Source: Gemmatimonadota bacterium (GTDB lineage Bacteria > Latescibacterota > UBA2968). From it: a stretch of 31,999 nucleotides of DNA. Where the stretch lies: the NCBI GenBank assembly GCA_002714465.1, contig PAXL01000051.1:23132-55130 (forward strand), given 5' to 3'. The position numbers and the translations under genes are program-made. Below the pieces are notes generated by a model. It made no database searches, was not told the origin of the DNA, and saw only the letters and a program-made list of their open reading frames with translations. Positions within the stretch are counted from its first letter, which is position 1. The number at the start of each line of letters is the position of its first letter. Below, piece after piece: positions 1 to 8,170 of the stretch.

Positions 1-448
1 CGGAACCACAAAGTCAGCTGCGAGCATTCGACCTTCGTAGTTTAGTTGGCCGTAGCACCGTCGATAGACCGCTTCAATCACCTCTGGTCCGCCAACATCA
101 TGCATCGACTGCATCGTCAGGATCGCGTCGAAGCACGACGCAACCTGGCCGTACCTGTTTCCAGATGTCAGATCCGCCAACACCGTCTTGATGTTGAGAC
201 GTTTGGCCACGAACGCACAGAGATCGGATGAGTCATCCAAGGCGACGTATTCCGCGACAGGCACCGCCTGGAGTATGCGTTCAGCGAATCTCCCGTCACC
301 CGAGCAGAGTTCGAGAATTCTGGGCTGAGCGCATCTCGCAAAGTCTCTCAAGCATGGTATCCCGGATAGCTAGTCGCTCCGGCCACCGCTCATCCAAGCT
401 GTCGCCCCACGCTTTGATTTCTTGATCGTCTTCGAAGGTCTTCGGCAC
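1..448 (-). pseudogene. SAM-dependent methyltransferase, frameshifted and cut by the window edge
   Basis: Reading leftward from a GTG at 448, the frame gives an N-terminus rich in W, E and R (residues such as DERWPERLAIRDTMLERL), then goes out of frame. A second frame, one base further on, continues with ILELCSGDGRFAE, a class I methyltransferase motif I (the glycine-rich SAM-binding loop), followed by an acidic strand-2 region and a motif around TMQSMHDVGG. The two halves join cleanly if one base of the AAA run at plus-strand 340-342 is removed. The gene leaves the window at position 1 while still open, so its C-terminus is unseen. The substrate cannot be told. The frameshift is either real decay or a single-base sequence error. 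There is no clear ribosome-binding site before the GTG, and a TAG lies just upstream in frame. Confidence 0.6.
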
Positions 449-541
449 GGCCTATACCAAGGTCGTGTTGACACGTCGCAAGAATTGTGATCACCTTAGT
501 TCACGACCACACCAGCGACTGCATAGTATGGGACAGATTGA

Positions 542-970
542 GATAGAAGAGAACAGACTCTATGTCCTAAGCAACCGCGAGAAAACATCGCGGGAGCGGA
601 AGAAGGGAATGGATGTCTCTATATCATCCCTAGAAGTCAGACGTGGGGTATCGTCGACCGCGACGATTTAGAAGTGTCGCAGCAGGGGAAGTTCACGCTT
701 GTCGGTGACGCTAAAGGCAACAACGAAATCCCAGCCAACGCCGCTCCCGGAAAGGTACTCTGGTTCCACAGCCACCTGCTCAACAAGAGCACCGACAACC
801 ACAGCTACCGGTTCAGTCGGAGAGACGCGTCGCACTATCTCAACGCGCAAGCGTCGTGGGTGGAAGGCAAGCAGGGCAAGGGTCCACCCGTCATGTGGAT
901 TCGCGGTGAGACATACCCGAGGAAAGTAGATCAGGTGGAACGAGCATTGATCGCTATTGAGGACCGCTGA
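542..970 (+). pseudogene. Hypothetical protein, open frame lacking a normal start (possible remnant)
   Basis: This frame is open from the codon after a TGA at 539-541 to a TGA at 968-970, about 142 codons. The only in-frame start candidate is a GTG at 674, which would give 98 residues. The residues upstream of that GTG (for example CLYIIPRSQTWGIVDRDDLE) look as protein-like as those after it, which suggests the true N-terminus was lost or lies in another frame. A different frame beginning with an ATG at 531 (MGQIEIEENRLYVLSNRE) could be the displaced N-terminal part. I do not recognise the family and assign no function. It ends 20 bases before the beta-propeller gene on the same strand, so the two may have been one transcription unit. 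Confidence 0.35.
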
Positions 971-990
971 GATCGGATCAAAGGACTCCT

Positions 991-2247
991 ATGAACATTC
1001 GAGCAGAACTCATCAACAGAATCGACCTTCGAGACTTCGGAGAGGTGTCATTGCACACAGGCGATATTGACGGAGACGGCAAGATTGAACTCGTGTTCGC
1101 TCAAGGAGAGGATGCACCCGATCGCCGTGCGTCAACAGGGGGTTACCCCCACGAAAAAACGATCAGCTGTGTGTCGGCAATCGATCTGGACGGCAACATC
1201 GTTTGGCAAGTCGGGAAGCCGATGGGCAGCGGCCCGAGAAAGTATCACGGTCGAGGCCCCTGCCTAGTTCAGGATCTCGATGGAGACGGGAAGGCCGAGG
1301 TCGTCTATATCACAGCCCGGGACAGTCGGCTCTTTCTGCAAAAGCTCCGCGGCGAAGATGGATCGCTGGTGACCGAGCGAGAAACCGCCGCCTCGTGGGA
1401 GATTTCACCCGCGAACCTGACCGGCCAGAACGATACGTGTGACTTCGTCGTAAACGACGCGCTGACGCTCCACTTCGCCTACTCCGGAGATCTGAGCCCA
1501 ATCTGGGAGTGGAAGTACATGTATGGCGGTGGACACAATTGGGCAGCCTGTGACGTGGATAGAAAGGGCCGAGACGATTTGTTCATTGGAGCAGGAAGAT
1601 ATGATGCCGACGGCAACCGGATCTGGTTTCGTCCCGACCTTGACGATGCAATGGAGGAGATGGGGCGATGCCCACATATCGATGCCGTATCAGTAGAGAA
1701 GCTGCACCGCGATTCAGACGACTATCAGGTGCTCTGGGCCGGGGGGAAAGATGTCATCTGTCTCGACCCGAAGGACGGTGCGGTGATCTGGCGCCTTTCC
1801 GGTGAACATCTTCAGAACGTGCACACTGGCCGCTTCGACCCGGGATGTCCGAATTTACTTGTCTACACTTGGGAGAAGATGCTGCACAAGCCGTCCTATC
1901 TGCTGTCGGCGGACGGAGACGTGCTCTGGAAGAAAGATTTGGGCGGCTCCGCATCGGCAACGGTGGTCCACGGAGTCGGACCGGATGGATCCGACCTCAT
2001 GCTGCTAGCACCACCCGTCATTGGCCAACCACCCTACCTGATGAACCATCTGGGAGAGAGAGTCTTCGAGTTCCCGCTCGACACGCCAACTGAGCTACCA
2101 ACAAAAGCACAACAAACGGGAGGACACGGATGGGGCGGTGATACTGGCCTTGGATACAGGCTTCGAGCGATCGATTTGGATGGTGATGAGAAGGACGAGA
2201 TTCTTTTCTATACGCGGAAAGAGATCAAGGTGTTTAAGGTTCGATGA
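991..2247 (+). CDS. FG-GAP/VCBS-repeat beta-propeller protein
   Basis: This 418-residue protein starts at an ATG with a good ribosome-binding site (AAAGGA five bases upstream). It carries repeated Asp-rich calcium-binding-type loops: DIDGDGK near residue 25, DLDGDGK near 95, a weaker DVDRKGRDD near 188, and DLDGDEKDE near 395. These are each followed by short hydrophobic strands, the hallmark of FG-GAP/VCBS propeller blades. Blades with the pattern of a question to a stored value (IDLDGNIVW, LSADGDVLW, YDADGNRIW) also recall PQQ-like propellers and the propeller of family 11 rhamnogalacturonan lyases. No signal peptide or membrane segment is visible, which is unusual because most such proteins are exported. 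Carbohydrate binding or lysis is possible but not shown; the only safe call is the fold. It sits among decayed genes beside ssrA. Confidence 0.7.
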   Translation: MNIRAELINRIDLRDFGEVSLHTGDIDGDGKIELVFAQGEDAPDRRASTGGYPHEKTISCVSAIDLDGNIVWQVGKPMGSGPRKYHGRGPCLVQDLDGDGKAEVVYITARDSRLFLQKLRGEDGSLVTERETAASWEISPANLTGQNDTCDFVVNDALTLHFAYSGDLSPIWEWKYMYGGGHNWAACDVDRKGRDDLFIGAGRYDADGNRIWFRPDLDDAMEEMGRCPHIDAVSVEKLHRDSDDYQVLWAGGKDVICLDPKDGAVIWRLSGEHLQNVHTGRFDPGCPNLLVYTWEKMLHKPSYLLSADGDVLWKKDLGGSASATVVHGVGPDGSDLMLLAPPVIGQPPYLMNHLGERVFEFPLDTPTELPTKAQQTGGHGWGGDTGLGYRLRAIDLDGDEKDEILFYTRKEIKVFKVR

Positions 2248-2385
2248 TGTTTGGCTGAAGCTTTCTTCTGTCTAGCGGTGTATTTATACTCTTGGGGCGC
2301 CCCCCAACACTTATCGACGCAGTTTCAAAGAGGTGTTCCTCTTGTGGACGGAACAAGAAATGTATGTACGTGCCTAGTTATTTAT

Positions 2386-2600
2386 AAACTTTACGAAGCT
2401 AGCAGTGAGTGGGGGAGGCCGCGGAATTCGAAGCCGAACCATCGATCGATGAACTGGCTGACCTGATGGAGGTCGTGCTCGGGATCTGTCAGGTTAAGGG
2501 ATGGAAATCAGGGGAGCTCGAGCAGGTCAGGCTTCGAAAGCACGAGGAAAGGGGTGGATTCGAGAAAGAGCGCATCCTCAAAAGGGTTAGCTATCGGTGA
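2386..2600 (+). pseudogene. Remnant of a MazG-like NTP pyrophosphohydrolase (COG4997 type)
   Basis: From a GTG at 2409 the frame encodes about 63 residues with an ExxE (EAAE), an ELAD (ExxD) and a C-terminal stretch including EERGGFEKERILK, which match the C-terminal two thirds of the all-alpha phosphoribosyl-ATP-pyrophosphohydrolase-like house-cleaning family. The family's N-terminal helix, normally containing KLVRDKIPEI, is absent. In another frame just upstream, 2386-2409 encodes KLYEASSE, which fits the segment expected directly before EAAEF. A one-base loss near 2405-2410 would account for the break, and a TGA lies immediately before the GTG. The ends 2248-2385 and 2601-2735 hold no gene I can support. 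Most likely a dead gene; a short translated peptide from the GTG cannot be excluded. Confidence 0.55.
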
Positions 2601-2735
2601 CGCCCGTTCCAGAGGGATTCGTTAGAGAACTCAGCGTTACGGTAGCAGTGATCGGCGATTGCGGTCGCTGCCATTGGGCCAGCCAGGAATCAATGGGCTA
2701 CTTAGGAATGCACAGGGCGTTCTATGTACAGAAGC

Positions 2736-2762
2736 AGCCCCCAAACCAATAATTTGGGGGCT
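2736..2762 (-). terminator. Hairpin downstream of tmRNA, probable terminator
   Basis: A perfect 10-bp stem (AGCCCCCAAA with its complement, 7-base loop) begins 27 bases past the tmRNA 3' end. On the minus strand it is followed only by a weakly T-rich GCTTCTGT, and on the plus strand by CTTTC, so termination may be leaky or bidirectional. Confidence 0.55.
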
Positions 2763-2788
2763 CTTTCGGAACTCTCTGGAACAGATTA

Positions 2789-3154
2789 TGGTGGAGGCGG
2801 CGGGAATCGAACCCGCGTCCGAAGACAGTCCAACGTCAGCGTCTACGTGCGTAGTCTGACATTTAGATCTCGCGTCCTGAACCCCCACCAGACAAGGTGA
2901 ACAGAACGCCAGTTCGATAAGCGTTCGCCCGGAATCCCTCGAACAGAGGACCACGAACTAGCCTGCTAAAGTCGGCGCCCGAACCCCATCCCGCAGGCTG
3001 AATGAGGCCGGACGGACCGCGTAGTGTTAGCTACGCAGCCATTGCGTACGAGTGATCGTCCGCAGATACATTTTGGTTCCATCGGATTATCGAGGAGATG
3101 GCCCTCGGCACGCAACTCACGCCTTTCTACCCCCGTCGAAGCCAAGTCGCCCCC
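2789..3154 (-). ncRNA. ssrA: tmRNA (transfer-messenger RNA)
   Basis: Both ends of the tRNA-like domain are visible on the minus strand. The 5' end GGGGGCG pairs over 7 bp, with one G-U, to CGCCTCC next to the discriminator A and an encoded CCA. The T arm contains GGGTTCGATTCCC, and the 5' part has the conserved GACTTGGCTTCGACGGGGG-type start. Total length is 366 nt, normal for one-piece tmRNA. It rescues ribosomes stalled on broken mRNAs by tagging the nascent peptide, together with SmpB, which is not in the window. A promoter lies 45 bases upstream and a hairpin downstream. The side of the gene beyond its 3' end is occupied by decayed accessory genes. Confidence 0.95.
3031..3063 (-). other. 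tmRNA proteolysis-tag reading frame
   Basis: Within ssrA a short frame from a GCG resume codon encodes ADDHSYAMAA and ends at TAG. With the alanine carried by tmRNA the full tag is AADDHSYAMAA. Its AMAA end fits the hydrophobic C-terminus recognised by ClpXP-type proteases in other bacteria. The frame is inferred by position and by resemblance to known tags. Confidence 0.85.
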
Positions 3155-3199
3155 ACAGAAGTTTCTGAAGTAGACACAACTGTGGCGCCTACCGTTCCA

Positions 3200-3228
3200 A
3201 AGATACCGGTCTCGCCTAGCTAGGTCAA
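3200..3228 (-). promoter_or_regulatory. Promoter of ssrA
   Basis: On the minus strand TTGACC and TATCTT are separated by exactly 17 bases. Transcription would begin about 38 bases before the mature 5' end, leaving a leader for RNase P to remove. The same -10 hexamer occurs before tRNA-Asp. Confidence 0.6.
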
Positions 3229-3306
3229 CTTTGCCTACTGTCCAATCTCCGGAGCACAACCCCCGGTATAGGGATTCGAGCGAGCCCAGACCCTCCCACA
3301 ATCTCT

Positions 3307-4242
3307 TTATCCGTCTTTCTCTTCTCTGAACCACTCGATCGTTCGTTTCAACCCGACTTCCGGATCCACCTGCGGCTCCCATCCGAGCAACTCCCTCGCC
3401 TTGCTGATGTCCGGACGCCTCACCTTTGGATCATCTTTCATCGGCGGCAGATGCTTCAGTGTCGATTTGCTCTCGCTGATCCTCACGATCTTCTCTGCGA
3501 GCTCGATCATCGACATCTCACTCGGGTTCCCGATGTTCACCGGTTCGTGGTAGTCGCTCTGCATCAGCGCGTAGATACCCCGGATCAGGTCGTCTACGTA
3601 ACAGATGCTCCGAGTCTGCTTTCCGTCTCCGAAGATCGTAATGTCGTCATCGTGTAGGGCTTGGTCCACGAAACTCGGGATCGCCCTGCCGTCATCCTTC
3701 CGCATGTGCGGTCCGTATGTGTTGAAGATGCGAACGATTCGTGTATCGATCCCAACTTCCCGGTGATACGCCATAGTCATAGCTTCGGCAAATCGTTTCG
3801 CTTCGTCATACACGCCCCGCACACCGATCGGGTTGACGTTCCCCCAGTAATCCTCCATCTGCGGATGGACTTGAGGATCCCCATACGCCTCCGATGTCGA
3901 AGCGAGAAAGAATTTCGCCTTCTTCGCACGCGCCAGTCCCAGGCACCTATACGTACCGAAGGCTCCAACCTTCATAGTATGGATCGAGTGGACGAGATAA
4001 TCCTTTGGACTCGCCGGGCTTGCAAAGTTGAGGATGAAGTCAAGAGGCCCTGTCACGTGCACGAAATTCGTCACGTCATAGTTGAGAAACGTGAACCCCT
4101 CGTGCCCAATAAGGTGCGAGATATTCTCGGCGCTCCCCGTCAACAAATTATCCATCGCCACCACTTCGTGCCCTTCATTCAGCATGAAGTCGCACAGGTG
4201 TGACCCCAAAAATCCCGCACCCCCGGTAATCAGAATCCGCAT
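3307..4242 (-). CDS. UDP-glucuronate decarboxylase (UDP-xylose synthase)
   Basis: This 311-residue extended short-chain dehydrogenase/reductase starts at an ATG with AGGA six bases upstream. The NAD-binding loop GGAGFLG is at residues 7-13, the catalytic STSE segment at 115-118, and the YDEAK (YxxxK) pair Tyr145/Lys149 follows; [10 protein letters not shown] downstream is typical of the UXS group. The enzyme oxidises UDP-glucuronate, decarboxylates it and reduces the product to UDP-xylose, a donor for surface polysaccharides. It is soluble, with no membrane anchor like that of the eukaryotic enzyme, and has the usual bacterial length. It stands between tmRNA and a 290-bp gap and may have its own promoter. 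A dTDP-glucose dehydratase role is less likely given the sequence type. Confidence 0.9.
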   Translation of the reverse strand: MRILITGGAGFLGSHLCDFMLNEGHEVVAMDNLLTGSAENISHLIGHEGFTFLNYDVTNFVHVTGPLDFILNFASPASPKDYLVHSIHTMKVGAFGTYRCLGLARAKKAKFFLASTSEAYGDPQVHPQMEDYWGNVNPIGVRGVYDEAKRFAEAMTMAYHREVGIDTRIVRIFNTYGPHMRKDDGRAIPSFVDQALHDDDITIFGDGKQTRSICYVDDLIRGIYALMQSDYHEPVNIGNPSEMSMIELAEKIVRISESKSTLKHLPPMKDDPKVRRPDISKARELLGWEPQVDPEVGLKRTIEWFREEKDG

Positions 4243-4327
4243 TTGCCGTCCTGTCGGTTTCCCATCGTCAACATACCCTAACTCTCTCCCCCCAAGAGAT
4301 GATGCTGCGAAACAGCCGGGGGAGGTC

Positions 4328-4480
4328 CTAATCGCCCCATCTCCACTCTACGTCGACCCAGGCAACGCAGGTACGGAACTTCGTACACCACGAAGAAAAC
4401 ACCGCGCAGGAGAACGCAATCACGGCTCCCGTCGGGAAACTCAGATTGATCGCGGCTTTGCTGTGATTACCAACGAACAT
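4328..4480 (-). CDS. Possible small membrane protein
   Basis: An ATG at 4480 opens a 50-residue frame that begins [13 protein letters not shown] and continues with a hydrophobic stretch (about residues 8-28) that could span a membrane, ending in tryptophans and acidic residues. It lies in the gap after the transcarbamylase gene, same strand. The ribosome-binding site is poor (GAGG about 12 bases upstream). No family recognised; it may be chance. The rest of the 4243-4533 gap shows nothing else. Confidence 0.2.
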   Translation of the reverse strand: MFVGNHSKAAINLSFPTGAVIAFSCAVFSSWCTKFRTCVAWVDVEWRWGD

Positions 4481-4533
4481 CTCGTACAAATCGACCTCGC
4501 GGCCGCTGAACCGACGGTAGGGGAGAGCCGGGC

Positions 4534-5448
4534 CTACACGCATTCCATCAGACGAAGCAGCACGGCCTTCTGGGCGTGCATCCGATTCTCCGCTTGGTCT
4601 ACCGCGATACACTGGGTAGAGTCCATCACACCGGCCGTGACTTCGTAGCCTTTGTGAGCCGGAAGACAGTGCATCACGTACGCATCTGTCGATTCGAGGA
4701 GTTCCTCATTGATCTGGTAGGGTGAGAATGCATCGATACGGCGTTGCTTTTCCTCGGCATATGACTCGTCGAAGAAGAACTCCATGTCGATCCATGTATC
4801 AGTGTAAACGAAATCTGCGTCTCGCACGGCATCTTGTAGATCAAGAGTCTCCTCCAGCAGACCGGTTGCACGAGCCGCGTTCATCAACTCGTCGTCCTTC
4901 GAAGCAGGGTTGATCTCTGGCGTCACGATCGTTATCCGAACACCCGCCTTTGTGCACGCGACGATCAGCGAGTTACAGACATTGTTGAGGATACCCGTAT
5001 ACACAACGTGCAGATCACTAAGACCACCGCGGACTTCATACATCGTCAGCAGATCGCCGAGCGCCTGACACGGGTGATATCGATCACAGCAGCCGTTGAT
5101 CACGGGGACTTCAGACCCGGAGGCAAGGTTGAGTAGGTCATCGTTGTGCTTCATACGTGCCACGATCCCGTCCACATACCTAGACAAGACCTGCGCTTCG
5201 TCCTTCAGGTCGGCCAGAGCAAAGTTTGTCGCGCCCCAGTCCATGTATACCGCGTGCCCACCCATCTGCGTCATTCCGACTTCGAACGATGTGCGGGTCC
5301 GTGTCGATGTCTTCTGGAATAGAAGACCAAGACTCAGGTCCGCCAAGGTCTGTCGATACCGCTCCGGGTGCAATTTGACCGCCAGGGAGTTTTGCACCGT
5401 GGCCAAAATTTCATCAGGAGTCCACTCTTTCAGCGTCAGAAGCCCCAC
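4534..5448 (-). CDS. argF: Ornithine carbamoyltransferase family protein
   Basis: I place the start at a GTG one base after the upstream TGA, with GGAAGG eight bases before it; this gives 304 residues, the usual family length. A longer frame would run 123 bases into the previous gene. The carbamoyl-phosphate motif STRTRTSFE, the HPCQALGD motif and MHCLPAH are all present, and the C-terminal [12 protein letters not shown] helix is typical. In ornithine enzymes the ornithine side chain is held by an SMG loop after a conserved Asp; here that place reads [10 protein letters not shown], and the usual GDGNN turn reads GILNN. Ornithine as substrate is therefore likely but not certain. The gene ends a run that includes two hydantoinase-family genes. 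Its TAG stop follows a normal C-terminus. Confidence 0.75.
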   Translation of the reverse strand: MGLLTLKEWTPDEILATVQNSLAVKLHPERYRQTLADLSLGLLFQKTSTRTRTSFEVGMTQMGGHAVYMDWGATNFALADLKDEAQVLSRYVDGIVARMKHNDDLLNLASGSEVPVINGCCDRYHPCQALGDLLTMYEVRGGLSDLHVVYTGILNNVCNSLIVACTKAGVRITIVTPEINPASKDDELMNAARATGLLEETLDLQDAVRDADFVYTDTWIDMEFFFDESYAEEKQRRIDAFSPYQINEELLESTDAYVMHCLPAHKGYEVTAGVMDSTQCIAVDQAENRMHAQKAVLLRLMECV

Positions 5449-5449
5449 T

Positions 5450-6412
5450 TCAAGCGCCTTCCAGCGCTTGTCCGACTTCGTCCACCAGAACGCGACGCGA
5501 TTCACCGAGCGAGTTCTCAACCGAACATCCTGACGCGTTCCGGTGTCCCCCGCCACCGAACTTCTGCGCAATCAGGTTCACATCGACGATCCCGCGCGAT
5601 CTCAGACTCACCCGGTGATAGCCTCGAGACTGTTCCTTGAAGAACAGGGCGACCTCCACACCGTCAATCGACATTGTATGGTCGACGATGCTGTCGAGAT
5701 CGCCTCCCAACTGGAAAATCTCATGATTCACCGCGACAGTCGCCACGCGGCCGTCGAAGTGGAGTTCGAGTGTGGAGAGTGCGTAGCCCAAGGTCTGGAC
5801 CGTCTCTACCGTCTGATGGGCAAAAAGGTGATCCGCAATCGACACTGGATCGGCCCCGTAGTCGACCAGTTCGGCCGCAGCTTTGAGTGCTCGATCCGGG
5901 TGCGAAAACCGGAAAAGCTTGGTATCAAAAGCGATGCCAGCATAGATCTGTGTTGCCATTTCGGCGTCAATCTCAATTTCGGCTGCCTTCATCAGTTCGA
6001 AGATCAACTCGCTGGCAGCGCTCGCACCCGGGTCGATCAGCAGCACATTGCCTTCCTCCGACCCGGCGTGATGATCAATAATCATCGTCCGCGTGTCCTG
6101 ACCGATCATGCGCGCAACGTTGCCAACGCGATGGGCGGACATCGTCGGTGTATCAACGAAAATCGCGTGAGACACCTGTTCGTGATCGGCTAAGTCGTTG
6201 TAACTGATGATATCCTCAAACCCACTTAAGAAGGCAAACTTTCGATCCGGCACATTATCGGCCACGACCATCCGGCTCTGTTTGCCGAGCTTGGTCAGCA
6301 GACTGCTCATCCCAAGTAGGGCTCCCAACCCATCACCGTCTGCGTTGACGTGTGTTGAAACCAGAAACGGACCGCCCGATTCGATAAATGCGAGTGCACG
6401 ATTATAGTCCAT
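5450..6412 (-). CDS. DHH-family phosphoesterase, NrnA-like (oligoribonuclease / pAp phosphatase)
   Basis: This 320-residue protein has the DHH phosphoesterase motifs in order: NADGDGLGA near residue 24, a VDTP metal-binding turn, the DHH signature in IIDHHAGS, and the C-terminal DHHA1 nucleotide-binding loop GGGGHRNASG. NrnA-type enzymes degrade very short RNA oligonucleotides and dephosphorylate 3'-phosphoadenosine 5'-phosphate. A GGAGG lies four bases before the ATG at 6412, so I prefer it to the GTG at 6415. The gene follows hyuB by 15 bases and is coupled to the transcarbamylase gene with a one-base gap. It is length-typical and appears intact. The exact substrate among DHH enzymes is inferred from family, not from the neighbourhood. 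Confidence 0.85.
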   Translation of the reverse strand: MDYNRALAFIESGGPFLVSTHVNADGDGLGALLGMSSLLTKLGKQSRMVVADNVPDRKFAFLSGFEDIISYNDLADHEQVSHAIFVDTPTMSAHRVGNVARMIGQDTRTMIIDHHAGSEEGNVLLIDPGASAASELIFELMKAAEIEIDAEMATQIYAGIAFDTKLFRFSHPDRALKAAAELVDYGADPVSIADHLFAHQTVETVQTLGYALSTLELHFDGRVATVAVNHEIFQLGGDLDSIVDHTMSIDGVEVALFFKEQSRGYHRVSLRSRGIVDVNLIAQKFGGGGHRNASGCSVENSLGESRRVLVDEVGQALEGA

Positions 6413-6427
6413 CACGCCTCCAAGCTC

Positions 6428-8170
6428 TCAGTCCTCGAGCGCCTCGATCTCATCCAAAAAGTCATCAACGTCTGAAGACGTCAGCCGATAGCTCCTTAGC
6501 TTGAACGTCTTGCCTGAATCGTAATCACTCGCGGAATCCGACGTGAACACTACACCGTGTCGTTTCGCCGCATCTGTGCGAGAGAGCCGACCTGAAGTCA
6601 CGTCCTCGGAAACGAGTCGGATCGCACGCTCGTAAGGGTGGCCGTATCCGCCGCCACCCGCCGTGGCGATCCTTACACGGTCGCCGAAGTCAAGCCCGAT
6701 ATCCTGGCTCCGTCCGCGATTCTCCGGAACCTGCCAGTGGCCGTTCGTATGAATTTGTATCTCGGCCGTTTGTCCTCGACTGCCTCGATGATGACCACCC
6801 GCTCCGCGTCGGTAACGATCCGCATAGACCGACAGACGAGCCTGCCGCTTAAGTGATGCGATCTCGAAAACCGTGCCCTCACCGCCACGATACCGTCCGG
6901 CGCCGCCGCTACCTTCACGTTCTGCGTGCCTGATCACACGGACCGGGAGCGTTCGCTCGATAGCTTCGATCGAAGGGAAATCGGACAGTCGGTTTGCCGG
7001 ATCGCTGTTAGACAGACCGTCTCCACGACCGCTGGCGCCACCTCCCGAACCGACGACGAGGCGAAGTGCGAAGGCCTGCTCTCGAGCATCACTCTCGATC
7101 ACGATCACGTTTCCTCCACCGCCATCGCACGCCTTCCCGCGACCGTGAACGGCCTGCGACAACGCTTCGATAACGACGGAGCTCACGCGCTCACCGACCA
7201 CATCGAAAGTGCCCCCGACGGCGGCAGGATAGACCGCGTTCAATAAGGAACCATGCGGGACCCGAATCTCCAAACCATCGATTCCGAATCCACACGCAGG
7301 TATCTCCGGAAAGATCTGTCTTAGGCCGCAAAGTATCGCAGCGATCGTCGAGGCGTATGTGCAGTTGCTCGGTCCCGCGGCCTGCGCTCCAGTACCTTCG
7401 AAATCGAACACCAGCCCGGATCCTTCAACGCCCAGGGTCAGCTTAATCGAGGTGGCGGCATTCACATCGACGTCGGCATCGAGGCGATCGCGCCGAACAT
7501 AGACACCCTCTGTGAGGTCACGACAGGCTTTGACCCGGGCGTTGACGGCACGTTCATACACTGACACGCACGTCTCGTCGATGGCCCCCCACCCGTGTAT
7601 ATCCGCCAACCGCGACATCCACTCCGCCAGAGCGCGCAGGGCCGCTTTCTGGGCAGCCAGATCCTGACGTGCGACACCCGCATACCGGCAGTTCGCGGAA
7701 AGCAGTTCCGTTAGATGCTCGTCCAACCTCGAGAACGGGATCCGCAATCCTTCTTCGTGGATCCTCCTTGCACCCGGCGCCACACCTCCCACACTTTTCC
7801 CACCTAGGTCGGAGTAATGTCCTGTAACGGCAACCCATAGCACACCGCTCTCCGTCTGAACAGGTGCCACCATCTTGAGGTCACATATCGAGCCACCGCC
7901 GTCATACGGATCGTTCGATACCCAAGCGCCCTCTCCGTCATCGATTCGGTCCTGAATGGCCTGGATCCACACACGGAGAAGAGCTGCCTGATAAGGAGCG
8001 CTTGTCGAGCCCTCGACCAGCAAATGTCCATCAGCGGAGAATAGGCCAATCGCCGTTTCGCCTTCGCAAAGCGCCGCGCTACCCGATCCAGAGCGGAAAA
8101 CAACCTCAGCTTCGTCCACGCCTGCCTGCATCCTAGACCAGACCCTATTCTGGAGTATCGGATCACTCAT
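6428..8170 (-). CDS. Hydantoinase B / 5-oxoprolinase family protein
   Basis: The 580-residue product starts at an ATG that overlaps the hyuA stop in an ATGA arrangement, so translation is coupled. Family marks include SNDPYDGGGSICDLK, HYSDLGGKSVGG, and a glycine-rich C-terminal part with GSGGAGRYRGGEG and GGGGYGHP. HyuB pairs with HyuA to open cyclic amides (hydantoins, 5-oxoproline) or, in the related acetone carboxylases, to carboxylate ketones. The substrate here cannot be read from sequence. The pair is embedded in a cell-division and metabolic run, with no hydantoin transporter or carbamoylase visible nearby except the unusual transcarbamylase two genes on. A longer upstream frame exists but lies inside hyuA. 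Confidence 0.85.
   Translation of the reverse strand: MSDPILQNRVWSRMQAGVDEAEVVFRSGSGSAALCEGETAIGLFSADGHLLVEGSTSAPYQAALLRVWIQAIQDRIDDGEGAWVSNDPYDGGGSICDLKMVAPVQTESGVLWVAVTGHYSDLGGKSVGGVAPGARRIHEEGLRIPFSRLDEHLTELLSANCRYAGVARQDLAAQKAALRALAEWMSRLADIHGWGAIDETCVSVYERAVNARVKACRDLTEGVYVRRDRLDADVDVNAATSIKLTLGVEGSGLVFDFEGTGAQAAGPSNCTYASTIAAILCGLRQIFPEIPACGFGIDGLEIRVPHGSLLNAVYPAAVGGTFDVVGERVSSVVIEALSQAVHGRGKACDGGGGNVIVIESDAREQAFALRLVVGSGGGASGRGDGLSNSDPANRLSDFPSIEAIERTLPVRVIRHAEREGSGGAGRYRGGEGTVFEIASLKRQARLSVYADRYRRGAGGHHRGSRGQTAEIQIHTNGHWQVPENRGRSQDIGLDFGDRVRIATAGGGGYGHPYERAIRLVSEDVTSGRLSRTDAAKRHGVVFTSDSASDYDSGKTFKLRSYRLTSSDVDDFLDEIEALED

Noticed and set aside
2966..3382. A 138-residue minus-strand frame
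   Set aside because: It covers the 5' two thirds of tmRNA and is not protein-like; the RNA explains the conservation.
3661..4203. A 180-residue plus-strand frame
   Set aside because: Antisense to the UDP-glucuronate decarboxylase gene, with no ribosome-binding site or family resemblance.
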